This document shows, piece by piece, positions 43,644 through 52,939 of a DNA stretch of 64,000 nucleotides. Position numbers and translations under genes: made by a program. Within the stretch, counting starts at the first letter, position 1; the number at the start of each line of letters is the position of its first letter. The stretch is from Bog-473 sp963730395 (GTDB lineage: Bacteria; Actinomycetota; Acidimicrobiia; Acidimicrobiales; RAAP-2): contig CAVSSK010000006.1 of the NCBI GenBank assembly GCA_963730395.1, forward strand, positions 558,001-622,000, written 5' to 3'. The notes under the pieces were generated by a model, which saw nothing but the letters and a program-made list of their open reading frames with translations, ran no database searches and was not told the DNA's origin.

Positions 43644-43876
43644 TCAGAGCCGCCGGATCTCCACGACGGCCGACTTGGCGCGGCCACGACGCCTGCCGGC
43701 CAGGAAGGCGAGCGTGATGACGACGATGCCGATGGCGCCTGCGATCGCGAGCCGCGCGGCGCCGCGGCGCGAACCTCTGCCTCGCCCTCGCCCATCACCT
43801 GCGCGTAGGCGGCCTGCAGGTCCTGGCGGGTGATGAGGCGCCCGTTGCTGCCCGCCCTGGTCGTCGTGCTTGGCAT
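43644..43876 (-). CDS. Small membrane protein ending in RRGRAKSAVVEIRRL (frame break near 43757)
   Basis: A protein of about 76 residues: soluble N-terminal helix (GRLITRQDLQAAYAQVMGEG), a membrane helix (LAIAGAIGIVVITLAFLAGR) and a basic tail. The tail pattern GRRRGRAKSAVVEIRR recurs in actinobacterial small membrane proteins near holin-like genes. The two parts join only if a CG pair in CGCGCGGC (near 43757) is surplus or one base is missing. ATG 43876 overlaps the stop of the next gene upstream (TGATG). Confidence 0.65.
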
Positions 43877-44268
43877 CAGCTCGCTCCCTCCTGGAGTTCA
43901 GTCTCCCTCGCCTCGCGCCGGGCCACGACCTCGGGCAGCTTCTGCTGCCCCGGTCCGGCGGTGATGCGCCATGCGGCCAGGCCGATCACGGCGATCCCGA
44001 GGATGACCACCACGGCGTAGGGCACCCACGACCAGTCACCGGTCAGGGCCGTGCCCGTCTCGGTCTGCAGCAGCCGCAGCACCCCGAGGAGGATCAGCAA
44101 GATGCCGAACGCCAGGCAGAAGGAGCCGGCGATCCCCATGGAGAGGAAGCGACCGAGCCCCTTGAGGGGCTCGACGGTCTCCTGCTTGATGTAGTCGACC
44201 GTGAGCTGGAAGGCGTCGTCGCCGGCGTGGCGCAGCCCGTGGGTGCCGTTGTCTGACCGTGGTGGCAT
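43876..44268 (-). CDS. Phage-holin-superfamily-III-like membrane protein
   Basis: A 130-residue protein with an N-terminal amphipathic part (DDAFQLTVDYIKQETVEPLKGLGRFL) and two membrane helices (AGSFCLAFGILLILLGVLRLL and VPYAVVVILGIAVIGLAAW). The paired helices after a conserved ETVEPLKGLGRF are typical of the actinobacterial holin-like family PF07332. Despite the name, such proteins are ordinary chromosomal genes. ATG 44268 starts the conserved part; three genes here overlap end to start. Confidence 0.78.
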   Translation of the reverse strand: MPPRSDNGTHGLRHAGDDAFQLTVDYIKQETVEPLKGLGRFLSMGIAGSFCLAFGILLILLGVLRLLQTETGTALTGDWSWVPYAVVVILGIAVIGLAAWRITAGPGQQKLPEVVARREARETELQEGAS

Positions 44269-44326
44269 GTGGCGCACAATCCTGGTCGGTGAGCGGGCGG
44301 TGCGCAAACACCGGCGGGCCGCAGCG

Positions 44327-44743
44327 TCAGTCGCGGTCCTTGAACAAGTAGGTCGACGACGTCCGGGCCACGAGGCGCTCGTGCCCGGATCCGGGCTCTC
44401 GGGCGACGATGCTGGCCTCCACGAAGGCGACGCGGCGACCGCCCGAGACGACCTCGGCGGTGCAGTTGAGGTCGGCGCCGGGCGGGACCGCGGCCAAGAA
44501 GCTGATCTTGAGCTCCGCGTTGGCGGCGAAGACCGGGCGGCCCTCCACGAAGGTCACGGCCGCCGCGCCCATGGCCGAGTCGGCGAAGGCGGCCAGGAAG
44601 CCCCCTTGCATGATCCCCGCCGGGTTGGCGAAGCGCTCGTCGGCCGTCATGCGCCAGGTGCAGCGGCCCGGCGTGGCCTTGTCGACGCAGGTCATGCCCA
44701 GGGTCAGGTCACTGTTTGGGGGCACCTGCATGCGGGAAGCCAT
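44327..44743 (-). CDS. PaaI-type hotdog thioesterase
   Basis: A 138-residue hotdog-fold acyl-CoA thioesterase. The diagnostic helix region NPAGIMQGGFLAAFADSAMGAAA is present, with Gln in place of the common His in HGG. Beta strands follow (FAANAELKISFLAAVPPGADL, VAFVEASIVA). It is probably involved in hydrolysing aryl- or acyl-CoA esters. It is divergent from tkt with 60 bases between starts. Confidence 0.87.
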   Translation of the reverse strand: MASRMQVPPNSDLTLGMTCVDKATPGRCTWRMTADERFANPAGIMQGGFLAAFADSAMGAAAVTFVEGRPVFAANAELKISFLAAVPPGADLNCTAEVVSGGRRVAFVEASIVAREPGSGHERLVARTSSTYLFKDRD

Positions 44744-44803
44744 GACCGTGAAGAGTACGTGACGGCCCTCCCGACGGGCCGGAACAGAGCGTTAGGGTTG
44801 ACC

Positions 44804-46826
44804 ATGACGTTGGACACCTCCCCACCCGTCGTCCAGGACCCCAGGCTGGTCGAGCTCGGCATCAACGTCGTCCGAGGCCTCGCCATGGACGCGCCGGAAG
44901 CCGCCAAGTCGGGGCACTCGGGCACCGCCATGGCGCTCGCCCCCCTGGCCCACGTGCTCTGGACCCGGATCATGTCCTACGACCCACGTGACCCGGAGTG
45001 GCCCGACCGCGACCGCTTCGTCCTCTCCAACGGGCACGCCTCCATCCTGCAGTACGCCATGCTGCACCTCACCGGCTACGACCTGTCCCTGGACGACCTG
45101 CGCCAGTTCCGCCAGTGGGGCAGCCGGACGCCGGGCCACCCCGAGGCCGGCCACACCGCCGGCATCGAGGTCACGACCGGCCCGCTCGGCCAGGGCTTGG
45201 CCAACGCGGTCGGCATGGCGCTCGCCGAACGCTGGCTGCGGACCACGTTCGGTCGCGACGTCTGCGACCACCGGACCTTCGTCATCGCCGGCGACGGCTG
45301 CTTCATGGAGGGGATCTCCCACGAGGCGGCGTCGCTGGCCGGCCACCTCGGGCTGGGGCGCCTGCTCGCCTTCTACGACGACAACCACATCACGATCGAC
45401 GGCCCGACCGAGCTGGCCTACGACGACAACGTGCCCGAGCGCTTCGAGGCCTACGGCTGGCGCGTGCGCAACCTGGGCGAGATGGCGAACGACGTCGACG
45501 GGCTGGAGGCTGCCATCCGCGAGGCGCTCGAGGCACCCGCCGACGGCCCCGACGCCAAGCCGAACCTGCTCGTGCTGCGCAGCCACATCGGCTGGCCGTC
45601 GCCGAAGCTGACCGACACGGCGGACGCGCACGGGAACCCCTTCGGTGCCGAGGAGATCCGGGTGACCAAGGAGATCCTCGGGCTCCCGCCCGACGAGACG
45701 TTCTGGGTGCCCGACGAGGTGCGCGAGTTCTACGGCCAGCAGATCGCACGCGGGGCCGAGCTGCACGCGGCCTGGAGGGAACGCTTCGCCGCCTGGAAGG
45801 GCGACCGGGCGGCCTGGGACGCCGCACACGCCGGGCACGGCCTGCCCGGCTGGGCCGACGACCTGCCCGCGTTCGAGGCCGGCACCGAACTGGCCACCCG
45901 GCACGCCGTCAACCAGGTGCATCGACGCCACGGCCGCCCGCCTGCCCGGCCTGCTGGCCGGATCGGCGGACCTGACGGGCAACAACGGCGTGAAGGTGAA
46001 GGGCGCCGAGATCCAGTCACGCGAGACGCCGGGCGGGATCCAGGTCCACTACGGCATCCGCGAGCACGGCATGGGCTCGGTCATGAACGGCATGGCCCAG
46101 CACGGCGGCGTCCTCCCGGTGGGCGGGACGTTCTTCGTGTTCTCCGACTACATGCGCCCCGGCGTGCGGCTCGCCGCGCTGACCGGCTGCCACGTCATCT
46201 ACTCGTGGACCCACGACTCCATCGGCCTGGGCGAGGACGGCCCGACGCACCAGCCGGTGGAGCAGCTGGCTTCCCTGCGGGCCATGCCGGGCCTCAGCAT
46301 CGTGCGGCCGGCCGACGCCAACGAGACGGCGCAGGCCTGGCGGCTGGCCGTGGAGGCCGACGGCCCCGTCGGCCTCGTGCTGACCCGCCAGGACATCCCG
46401 GTGCTGCCCGAGACCGCCGGCCGCGCCGCCGAGGGCGTGCCGCGGGGCGCCTACGTCCTCGTCGACAGCGCCGGGCCGCCCGAGATCGTCCTCGTCGGCA
46501 CCGGGAGCGAGGTCCAGCTCTGCCTGGCCGCCGCCGCCACCCTGGGCGGCTCGGGCGTGGCGGCGCGGGTCGTGTCGTTCCCATCGTGGGACCGCTTCGA
46601 GGTGCAGCCCGAGGACTACCGCGCCGGCGTCTTCCCGCCCGGGGTGCCAGTGCTGAGCATCGAGGCGGGCTCGACCTTCGGCTGGGACCGCTACGCCGAC
46701 GACGCCATCGGCCTGGACCACTTCGGCGCCTCCGCCCCGGGCGCGGTCGTCATGGAGAAGTTCGGGTTCACCGCCGACCACGTGGTCGAGCGGGCGCGGG
46801 CGCTCCTGGCCCGCAGCAGCAGCTGA
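44804..46826 (+). CDS. tkt: Transketolase (frame break at 45917)
   Basis: A thiamine-diphosphate enzyme of the non-oxidative pentose phosphate pathway. After removal of one G in CCAGGTGC (45916-45917) the protein is 673 residues, near the 660-700 expected. The diphosphate motif is GDGCFMEGISHEAASLAGHL with YDDNHITID. The pyrimidine domain has GIREHGMGSVMNGMAQHGG, and YSWTHDSIGLGEDGPTHQPVEQL is the transketolase signature. ATG 44804 begins 22 bases before the first conserved residues. It heads a same-strand run through to the amidase gene. Confidence 0.95.
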
Positions 46827-46860
46827 CCAGCGACCACCCACGAGGAAAGGGGCTCCCCCG

Positions 46861-47978
46861 ATGACCCGACTGCAGGACCTCTACGAGATCGGGGGCCAGA
46901 GCCCCTGGCTGGACAACCTGCGCCGCGACTGGATCGAGGACGGGCAGCTGGCCGAGCTCCTGGCGCTGGGCGTGCGGGGCATCACCTCCAACCCGACCAT
47001 CTTCGCCAAGGCCATGAGCGCCGGGACGGCCTACGACGAGCAGTTCCGCGCCCTCATGAAGGACCACACCGTCGAGGCCGCCTACTGGGAGATGGCGATG
47101 ACCGACATCTCGAGCGCGCTCGCGCTGCTCCGCACCGCTCTACGACGAGAGCGACGCCGAGGACGGCTACGTCTCCCTCGAGGTGTCGCCCGCGCTGGCC
47201 CACGACACCGAGGGCACCGTGCGCGACGCCCGCCGGTTCCACGAGACGATCGCGGAGCCGAACCTCTTCGTGAAGGTGCCGGCCACGCGCGAGGGCGTCC
47301 CGGCGATCGAGACGCTCATCGGCGAGGGGCGCAGCATCAACGTCACGCTGATCTTCGGGCTCGACCGCTACGACGAGGTGATGGAGGCCTACCTGCGCGG
47401 CCTCGAGGCGCTGGTGGCCGCCGGCCGCGAGGCGGAGCTGCCCCACGTGGCCAGCGTGGCCTCCTTCTTCGTGAGCCGGGTCGACACCGAGGTGGACCGG
47501 CGCCTCGAGTCCCTGGCCGGGGGTGAGGGGGGCGACCCCGCCGTCCTCGGCCTCCGCGGCACGCGCCGCGGTGGCCCAGGCCCAGACGGCCTACCAGCAC
47601 TTCCACCGCACCTTCGCCGGGGAGCGCTGGGAGGCGCTGCGGGCCAAGGGCGCCCGTGTGCAGCGGCCGCTGTGGGCCTCCACCTCGACCAAGAACCCGG
47701 GCTACTCCGACCTGCTCTACGTCGACAGCCTCATCGGGCCGGCCACCGTCAACACCATGCCCGAGGACACCCTGCGGGCCTTCGAGGACCACGGCACGCT
47801 GAAGCGGACCGTCGATGCCGATCCCGACGACGCCACGGCGGCGCTGGACCGGCTGCGCGCGGCGGGGATCGACATGCTCGACGTCGAGCAGACGCTCGAG
47901 GACGAGGGCGTGCACTCCTTCGCCAAGTCGTTCGACGAGCTGCTGCAGTCGCTGACCGACAAAGCCGCTACCTTCTGA
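46861..47978 (+). CDS. tal: Transaldolase (frame breaks at 47134 and 47561)
   Basis: The 371-residue long-form transaldolase of actinobacteria. It has GVRGITSNPTIFAKAM at the start, the Schiff-base lysine in NLFVKVPAT or the conserved LWASTSTKNPGYSD, and INVTLIFGLDRYDEV. A surplus A at 47134 joins LLR to PLYDESDAEDGY; a surplus A at 47561 joins LRG to RAAVAQAQTAYQHF. The length after both corrections is exactly in the family range. It lies 34 bases after tkt. Confidence 0.94.
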
Positions 47979-48006
47979 CCGGGCACCGCAACAGAGAGGA
48001 GCGCTC

Positions 48007-48945
48007 ATGAGGATCGGCATGATCGGCCTGGGCAAGATGGGCGCCAACATGACCGAGCGCCTGCTCAAGGGCGGGCACGAGGTCGTGGCCTACGACCTCA
48101 GTGCACCGGCGCTCGAGGCCGCCGCGCAGAAGGGCGCCGAGACTGCGACCACCCTCGCCGAGCTCGCCGAGAAGCTCAGTCCACCCCGGGCGGCCTGGGT
48201 GATGGTGCCCGCCGGCGCGGCGACCGACAAGACGGTGGCGGAGCTGGCGGGGCTCTTCTCGAAGGGTGACGTCATCGTCGACGGCGGCAACTCCAACTAC
48301 AAGGAGTGGATCGACCTCGTCTCCTCGCTGTCGACATCCGGCGTCGGCTTCGTCGACGCCGGCACCTCTGGCGGCGTGTGGGGCCTGACCGAGGGCTACT
48401 GCCTCATGGTCGGCGGCACCAAGGAGGCGGTGGCTGTCGTGGAGCCCGCGCTGCTGACGTTGGCGCCCGACGGTGGCTACGCGCACGTCGGGCCGGTCGG
48501 CGCGGGCCACTTCGTCAAGATGGTGCACAACGGGGTCGAGTACGGGCTCATGCAGGCCTACGCCGAGGGCTTCGAGATCATGGGGGCGGCGGACGAGTTC
48601 GACCTCGACCTGCACGAGATCGCGTCCATCTGGCGCTACGGGTCCGTGGTGCGCAGCTGGCTGCTCGAGCTGGCCGAGCGGGCGCTGCGCCCGGGCGCGG
48701 GGTTCGACGAGATCAAGGGGGTGGTCGTCGACTCCGGCGAGGGCCGCTGGACGGCGCAGGAGGCCATCGATCGCGGCGTGTCGGCCCCCGTGATCTCCAC
48801 CTCGCTGTTCACCCGCTTCGCGTCGCAGCACCAGGACTCCCTCCAGCTCAAGATGCTGGCCGCGCTGCGCAACCAGTTCGGCGGCCACGCCGTGACGCTG
48901 GAGACGGGCGAGCAGGGCCTGGAGACGGAAACCCCGGCTCCCTAG
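48007..48945 (+). CDS. gnd: 6-phosphogluconate dehydrogenase, decarboxylating (short GndA/YqeC type)
   Basis: Oxidises 6-phosphogluconate to ribulose-5-phosphate. At 312 residues it is the short, usually NAD+-dependent form. It has GMIGLGKMGANMTERLL, VDGGNSNYKEW, the substrate loop GTSGGVWGLTEGYCLMVGG and the catalytic GAGHFVKMVHNGVEYG (Lys and Asn). The frame is intact. The zwf and opcA genes that often sit here are absent, so the glucose-6-phosphate oxidation step is encoded elsewhere. Confidence 0.92.
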   Translation: MRIGMIGLGKMGANMTERLLKGGHEVVAYDLSAPALEAAAQKGAETATTLAELAEKLSPPRAAWVMVPAGAATDKTVAELAGLFSKGDVIVDGGNSNYKEWIDLVSSLSTSGVGFVDAGTSGGVWGLTEGYCLMVGGTKEAVAVVEPALLTLAPDGGYAHVGPVGAGHFVKMVHNGVEYGLMQAYAEGFEIMGAADEFDLDLHEIASIWRYGSVVRSWLLELAERALRPGAGFDEIKGVVVDSGEGRWTAQEAIDRGVSAPVISTSLFTRFASQHQDSLQLKMLAALRNQFGGHAVTLETGEQGLETETPAP

Positions 48946-48949
48946 CCCC

Positions 48950-49627
48950 GTGCTGACCCCCGTCGACGATGTCCCCCCCGCCTTCAGCGCCGTGGTCGTG
49001 GAGGCGTTCGCACAGCGTCCCGGGCCCCGCTTCTCCCTCGTCCTCTCGGGGGGGCCGACGGCGCGCGCCTGCTACGAGGTCCTGGCCACGGCCGGGGGCA
49101 TCGACTGGAAAGTCGTCGACATCTACGTCGGCGACGAGCGGCTCGTGCCGCCCGACGACGAGGACTCCAACGCGCGCCTCATCAAGGAGGCGCTGCTCGA
49201 CCTCGTCGGCCCGGTGGGCTCGTTCCGGCCCATGCCGACCGAGGGCCCGGTCGACGACTGCGTCGCCGACTACCAGCGCGTGATCTCCGACCTGGTGACC
49301 GGTCCGGGGATCGATCTCGTCCATCTGGGGATGGGGCCCGACGGGCACACGGCGTCGCTGTTCCCGGGCGACCCCAGCCTCGACGCCGACCCCGGCCAGC
49401 TGGTCGCGGCGACCGCGGACCCCAACGGCCGCAACCCTCACCCCCGCCTCACCCTGACGCTGCCGGCCATCAACTCGGCCCGGGTCGCAGTCTTCACGGT
49501 GGCCGGCGAGACCAAGGCGGCCGCCGTGGCCGCGCTGCTACGCGGCGAGGACCTGCCGGCGGCCCGCGTCCACGCCGGGCACACGATCTGGCTGGTGGAC
49601 GGTCCGGCACGCGGCGAAGCCCCCTAG
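48950..49627 (+). CDS. pgl: 6-phosphogluconolactonase
   Basis: Hydrolyses 6-phosphogluconolactone between glucose-6-phosphate oxidation and Gnd. The 225-residue product has LVLSGGPTARACYEVL, DIYVGDERLVPPDDEDSNARL and LVHLGMGPDGHTASLFPGDPSL, the family's sugar-phosphate and acid/base residues. It starts with GTG five bases after the gnd stop and lies 10 bases before fbiC. Confidence 0.94.
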   Translation: MLTPVDDVPPAFSAVVVEAFAQRPGPRFSLVLSGGPTARACYEVLATAGGIDWKVVDIYVGDERLVPPDDEDSNARLIKEALLDLVGPVGSFRPMPTEGPVDDCVADYQRVISDLVTGPGIDLVHLGMGPDGHTASLFPGDPSLDADPGQLVAATADPNGRNPHPRLTLTLPAINSARVAVFTVAGETKAAAVAALLRGEDLPAARVHAGHTIWLVDGPARGEAP

Positions 49628-49637
49628 ATTGGCCCCG

Positions 49638-51917
49638 ATGCTCTCCGACGCCGACCTCCTCCATCTGCCGCCGGCCGACCTCACCGCACTCGCCCGGGTC
49701 GTGCGCGACGGTGCACACGGCCGCCGCGTCACGTTCTCGCCCAAGGTCTTCATCCCGCTCACCATGCTGTGCCGCGACCGCTGCGGCTACTGCACGTTCG
49801 CCAAGGCGCCGGCCCGGCTCTCGTCGCCGTACCTGACGCCCGACGAGGTGCTCGCCATCGCCCGCGCCGGTCGGGATGCGGGCTGCCACGAGGCCCTCTT
49901 CACCCTGGGCGAGCGGCCCGAGCTGCGCTATCCGGTCGCGCGCGACTGGCTGGAGGCGCACGGCCACGCGTCCACGGTCGACTATCTCGCCGAGATGTGC
50001 CGGCTCGTCGTGGAGGAGACCGGCCTGCTCCCCCACGCCAACGCCGGGGCCCTCTTCCCCGACGAATTGGCACGACTGCGCACGGTCTCGGCCAGCCAGG
50101 GGATGATGCTCGAGTCGCTGGCCGAAGGCCTGGCGGCCCACCGTGGCGCGCCCGACAAGGAACCGGCGCGGCGCCTCGCCACCCTGGAGGCCGCCGGCGA
50201 GCTCGCCGTCCCCTTCACGACAGGCATCCTGGTCGGCATCGGGGACGACCGGGCCGGCCAGCTGGCGGCCCTCCGGGCCATCGCCGCCTCGCACGGCCGC
50301 CACGGCCACGTCCAGGAGGTCATCGTCCAGAACTTCCTGCCCAAGCCGGGCACGGCCATGGCCCGCGCCGAGCCCTGCCCGACCGAGGACCTCCAATGGG
50401 CCATCGCGGCGGCGCGCCTCGTGCTCCCGCCCGAGATCCACGTGCAGGCACCGCCCAACCTGTCCGACGAGCTGGGGCCCCTCCTGGACGCCGGCATCGA
50501 CGACTGGGGCGGGGTGTCCCCGCTCACGGCGGACCACGTGAACCCCGAGCGGGCCTGGCCTGCGCTCGACGTGCTCCGGGAGGCCACCGAGGCGGCCGGC
50601 CACGTCCTGGCGCCTCGGCTCACCGTCTACCCCTCCTACGCCCACGATCCCGCTCGCTGGCTCGACCCGGCGCTGCGCTTCCCCGTCCTCGACGCGTCCG
50701 ACGCCGAAGGCCTCGCCCGCGACACCTCGTGGTGCTCGGGCGGCGAGGCGCCCCCGCCGCCACTGCTCGACCGCCCGGCACCGCCACACGCCGGCCGGGG
50801 CGGCGCCGTGGCGGAAATCCTGGCCGGCGTGGCGCTGGGCCAGGAGGTCGGGGCGGCGGAAATCGTGACGCTCTTCGGCGCCCGCGGCCCCGAGGTGCAG
50901 ATGGTGGCCGACGTCGCCGACGAACTGCGCCGTACCACGGTCGGCGACGCCGTCACCTACGTGCGGAACCGCAACATCAACTACACCAACGTCTGCACCT
51001 TCAAGTGCCGCTTCTGCGCCTTCTCCAAGGGCCCACTCTCCCTGAACCTGCGCGGCGCCCCCTACCTCCTCGAGCTGGACGAGGTCACGCGCCGTGTGGC
51101 AGAGGCCGAGGCCGAGGGCGCCACGGAGGTGTGCCTCCAGGGCGGCATCCACCCCGACTTCGACGGCGACTACTACCTCCACGTGCTCGAGGCGGTGCGC
51201 GCGGGATCGGAGCGGATCCACATCCACGGCTTCACGGCGCTGGAGGTGACCGAGGGGGCGCGGCGCTCCGAGGTTCCGCTGGCCGAGTACCTCACCCGCC
51301 TGAAGGAGGCCGGCCTCAAGACCCTGCCGGGAACGGCGGCGGAGATCCTCGACGACGGCGTGCGCGCCCTCATCTGCCCCGACAAGATCAACAGCGAGGA
51401 GTGGCTCGAGGCGCACCGCACCGCCCATGCGGTGGGCCTGCGCTCGAACATCACGATCATGTTCGGCTCGGTGGAGCAGCCGATCAGCTGGGCGCGCCAC
51501 ATCGTGCGCACCCGCGACCTGCAGCGCGAGACGGGCGGGTTCACCGAGTTCGTGCCCCTGCCCTTCGTGCACATGGCGACGCCGATCTACCTGCAGCGCA
51601 AGGCGCGACGCGGGCCGACCTTCCGCGAGGCGCTGCTGATGCACGCGGTGGCGCGCATCGCGTATGCGGGCGACATCGACAACATCCAGGTCAGCTGGGT
51701 GAAGATGGGGGCCGAGGGGGCGCGCCAGCTGCTGCGGGCGGGGGCCAACGACCTGGGCGGGACGCTGATGGACGAGAACATCTCGCGGGCCGCCGGGGCG
51801 CAGCACGGGCAGCGCATGGGCGTCGAGGACCTCGAGGCCATCGTCGACCCCCTGGGACGCCCGCTGGTGCAGCGCTCGACGCTCTACGCGTTGGCCGGAG
51901 CGTCGTCGGGCGCGTGA
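49638..51917 (+). CDS. fbiC: FO synthase, two-domain radical-SAM enzyme (FbiC)
   Basis: FbiC makes the deazaflavin chromophore FO of cofactor F420 from tyrosine and a ribityl-diaminouracil. It fuses CofG and CofH; the two iron-sulfur motifs are CRDRCGYC (Cys45, 49, 52) and CTFKCRFC (Cys453, 457, 460). Supporting stretches are VQNFLPKPGT in the CofG half and FTEFVPLPFVHMATPIYL with NDLGGTLMDENISRAAG in the CofH half. Length is 759 residues. ATG 49638 is preferred to an in-frame TTG nine bases earlier. It directly follows pgl and overlaps the next gene. Confidence 0.95.
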   Translation: MLSDADLLHLPPADLTALARVVRDGAHGRRVTFSPKVFIPLTMLCRDRCGYCTFAKAPARLSSPYLTPDEVLAIARAGRDAGCHEALFTLGERPELRYPVARDWLEAHGHASTVDYLAEMCRLVVEETGLLPHANAGALFPDELARLRTVSASQGMMLESLAEGLAAHRGAPDKEPARRLATLEAAGELAVPFTTGILVGIGDDRAGQLAALRAIAASHGRHGHVQEVIVQNFLPKPGTAMARAEPCPTEDLQWAIAAARLVLPPEIHVQAPPNLSDELGPLLDAGIDDWGGVSPLTADHVNPERAWPALDVLREATEAAGHVLAPRLTVYPSYAHDPARWLDPALRFPVLDASDAEGLARDTSWCSGGEAPPPPLLDRPAPPHAGRGGAVAEILAGVALGQEVGAAEIVTLFGARGPEVQMVADVADELRRTTVGDAVTYVRNRNINYTNVCTFKCRFCAFSKGPLSLNLRGAPYLLELDEVTRRVAEAEAEGATEVCLQGGIHPDFDGDYYLHVLEAVRAGSERIHIHGFTALEVTEGARRSEVPLAEYLTRLKEAGLKTLPGTAAEILDDGVRALICPDKINSEEWLEAHRTAHAVGLRSNITIMFGSVEQPISWARHIVRTRDLQRETGGFTEFVPLPFVHMATPIYLQRKARRGPTFREALLMHAVARIAYAGDIDNIQVSWVKMGAEGARQLLRAGANDLGGTLMDENISRAAGAQHGQRMGVEDLEAIVDPLGRPLVQRSTLYALAGASSGA

Positions 51918-52939
51918 GCGACGACATCGAGGAGGCAGCACGGCGGAGCGCGTTCAACGCCCTCTTCGAGAACCATTCGCTCACTCCGGCCCAGGCGAGG
52001 GAGCTCGACGCGATGGTCGGCACGCTGGGCGACCTCGCCCGCGAGGGCACGGCGGTGGGTGACCTCAAGATCGCCAACGCGGCTCTGGGCGAGATGGCCG
52101 AGGCCTTCCGCGTCTTCCGCCCTTACCGGCACATCCGCAAGGTGACCATGTTCGGCTCGGCGCGCACGAAGCCCGAGGACCCCGTGTACGTGCTCGCACG
52201 CAACCTGGCCGCCCGGCTGGCGGCGGCCGACTGGATGGTCGTCACCGGTGCGGGTCCCGGCATCATGGCCGCCGGTCTGGAGGGTGCGGGACGGGACCAT
52301 GCGTTCGGCGTGAACATCCGCCTCCCGAACGAGGAGGAGCCCAACGCCTTCATCGCGCAGGACCCCAAGCTGGTCGAGATGCGCTACTTCTTCACCCGCA
52401 AGCTCATGCTGATCAAGGAGTCCCACGCCTACGCGATCCTGCCCGGCGGCTTCGGCACCCAGGACGAGGCCTTCGAGCTGCTCACCCTGCTGCAGACGGG
52501 CAAAGCCGAACCGGCGCCGGTGGTCATGATCGAGACGCCCGGCGGCACCTACTGGCACGCGTGGCTCCGCTTCATTCAGGACGAGGCGATCGCGGCAGGC
52601 TGGATCTCGCCCGATGACCGCTCCCTCTTCAAGGTCACCAACACGATGGAGGAGGCCAGCGAGGAGATCCTGGGCTTCTACCGCAACTACCACTCCTGTC
52701 GCTGGGTGGGCGACCTCCTGGTACTGCGCGTCGAGGTGCAGCCGAGCAAGGACGAGCTGGCCGACCTGAACAAGCGCTTCGCCGACATCGTCGTCCGGGG
52801 CACCATCCGCCCCGCCGGCCCCTTCCCCCCCGAGCGCGACGACCATCCCGAGCTCCCCCGGTTGGCGCTGCGCTTCGACCGCTGGCACTACGCGCGGCTG
52901 CGCCAGCTCGTCGACGCCATCAACGAGTGCACGGGGTGA
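51914..52939 (+). CDS. LOG-family (Rossmann-fold nucleotide-binding) protein
   Basis: A 341-residue protein with the lysine-decarboxylase-like fold of cytokinin-activating LOG phosphoribohydrolases. The core is KVTMFGSARTKPEDPVYVLA, VTGAGPGIMAAGLEGA and LPGGFGTQDEAFELL, where PGGxGTxxE is the diagnostic motif. An additional 70-residue helical N-terminal and a C-terminal extension make it longer than typical LOG. GTG 51914 overlaps the fbiC stop and the end overlaps the next start (both GTGA), so it is fully embedded in the operon. Confidence 0.88.
   Translation: MSDDIEEAARRSAFNALFENHSLTPAQARELDAMVGTLGDLAREGTAVGDLKIANAALGEMAEAFRVFRPYRHIRKVTMFGSARTKPEDPVYVLARNLAARLAAADWMVVTGAGPGIMAAGLEGAGRDHAFGVNIRLPNEEEPNAFIAQDPKLVEMRYFFTRKLMLIKESHAYAILPGGFGTQDEAFELLTLLQTGKAEPAPVVMIETPGGTYWHAWLRFIQDEAIAAGWISPDDRSLFKVTNTMEEASEEILGFYRNYHSCRWVGDLLVLRVEVQPSKDELADLNKRFADIVVRGTIRPAGPFPPERDDHPELPRLALRFDRWHYARLRQLVDAINECTG

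Noticed and set aside
43876..44268. Prophage remnant suggested by a holin-like protein
   Set aside because: The family is common in actinobacterial chromosomes, and no phage structural or lysis genes are nearby.
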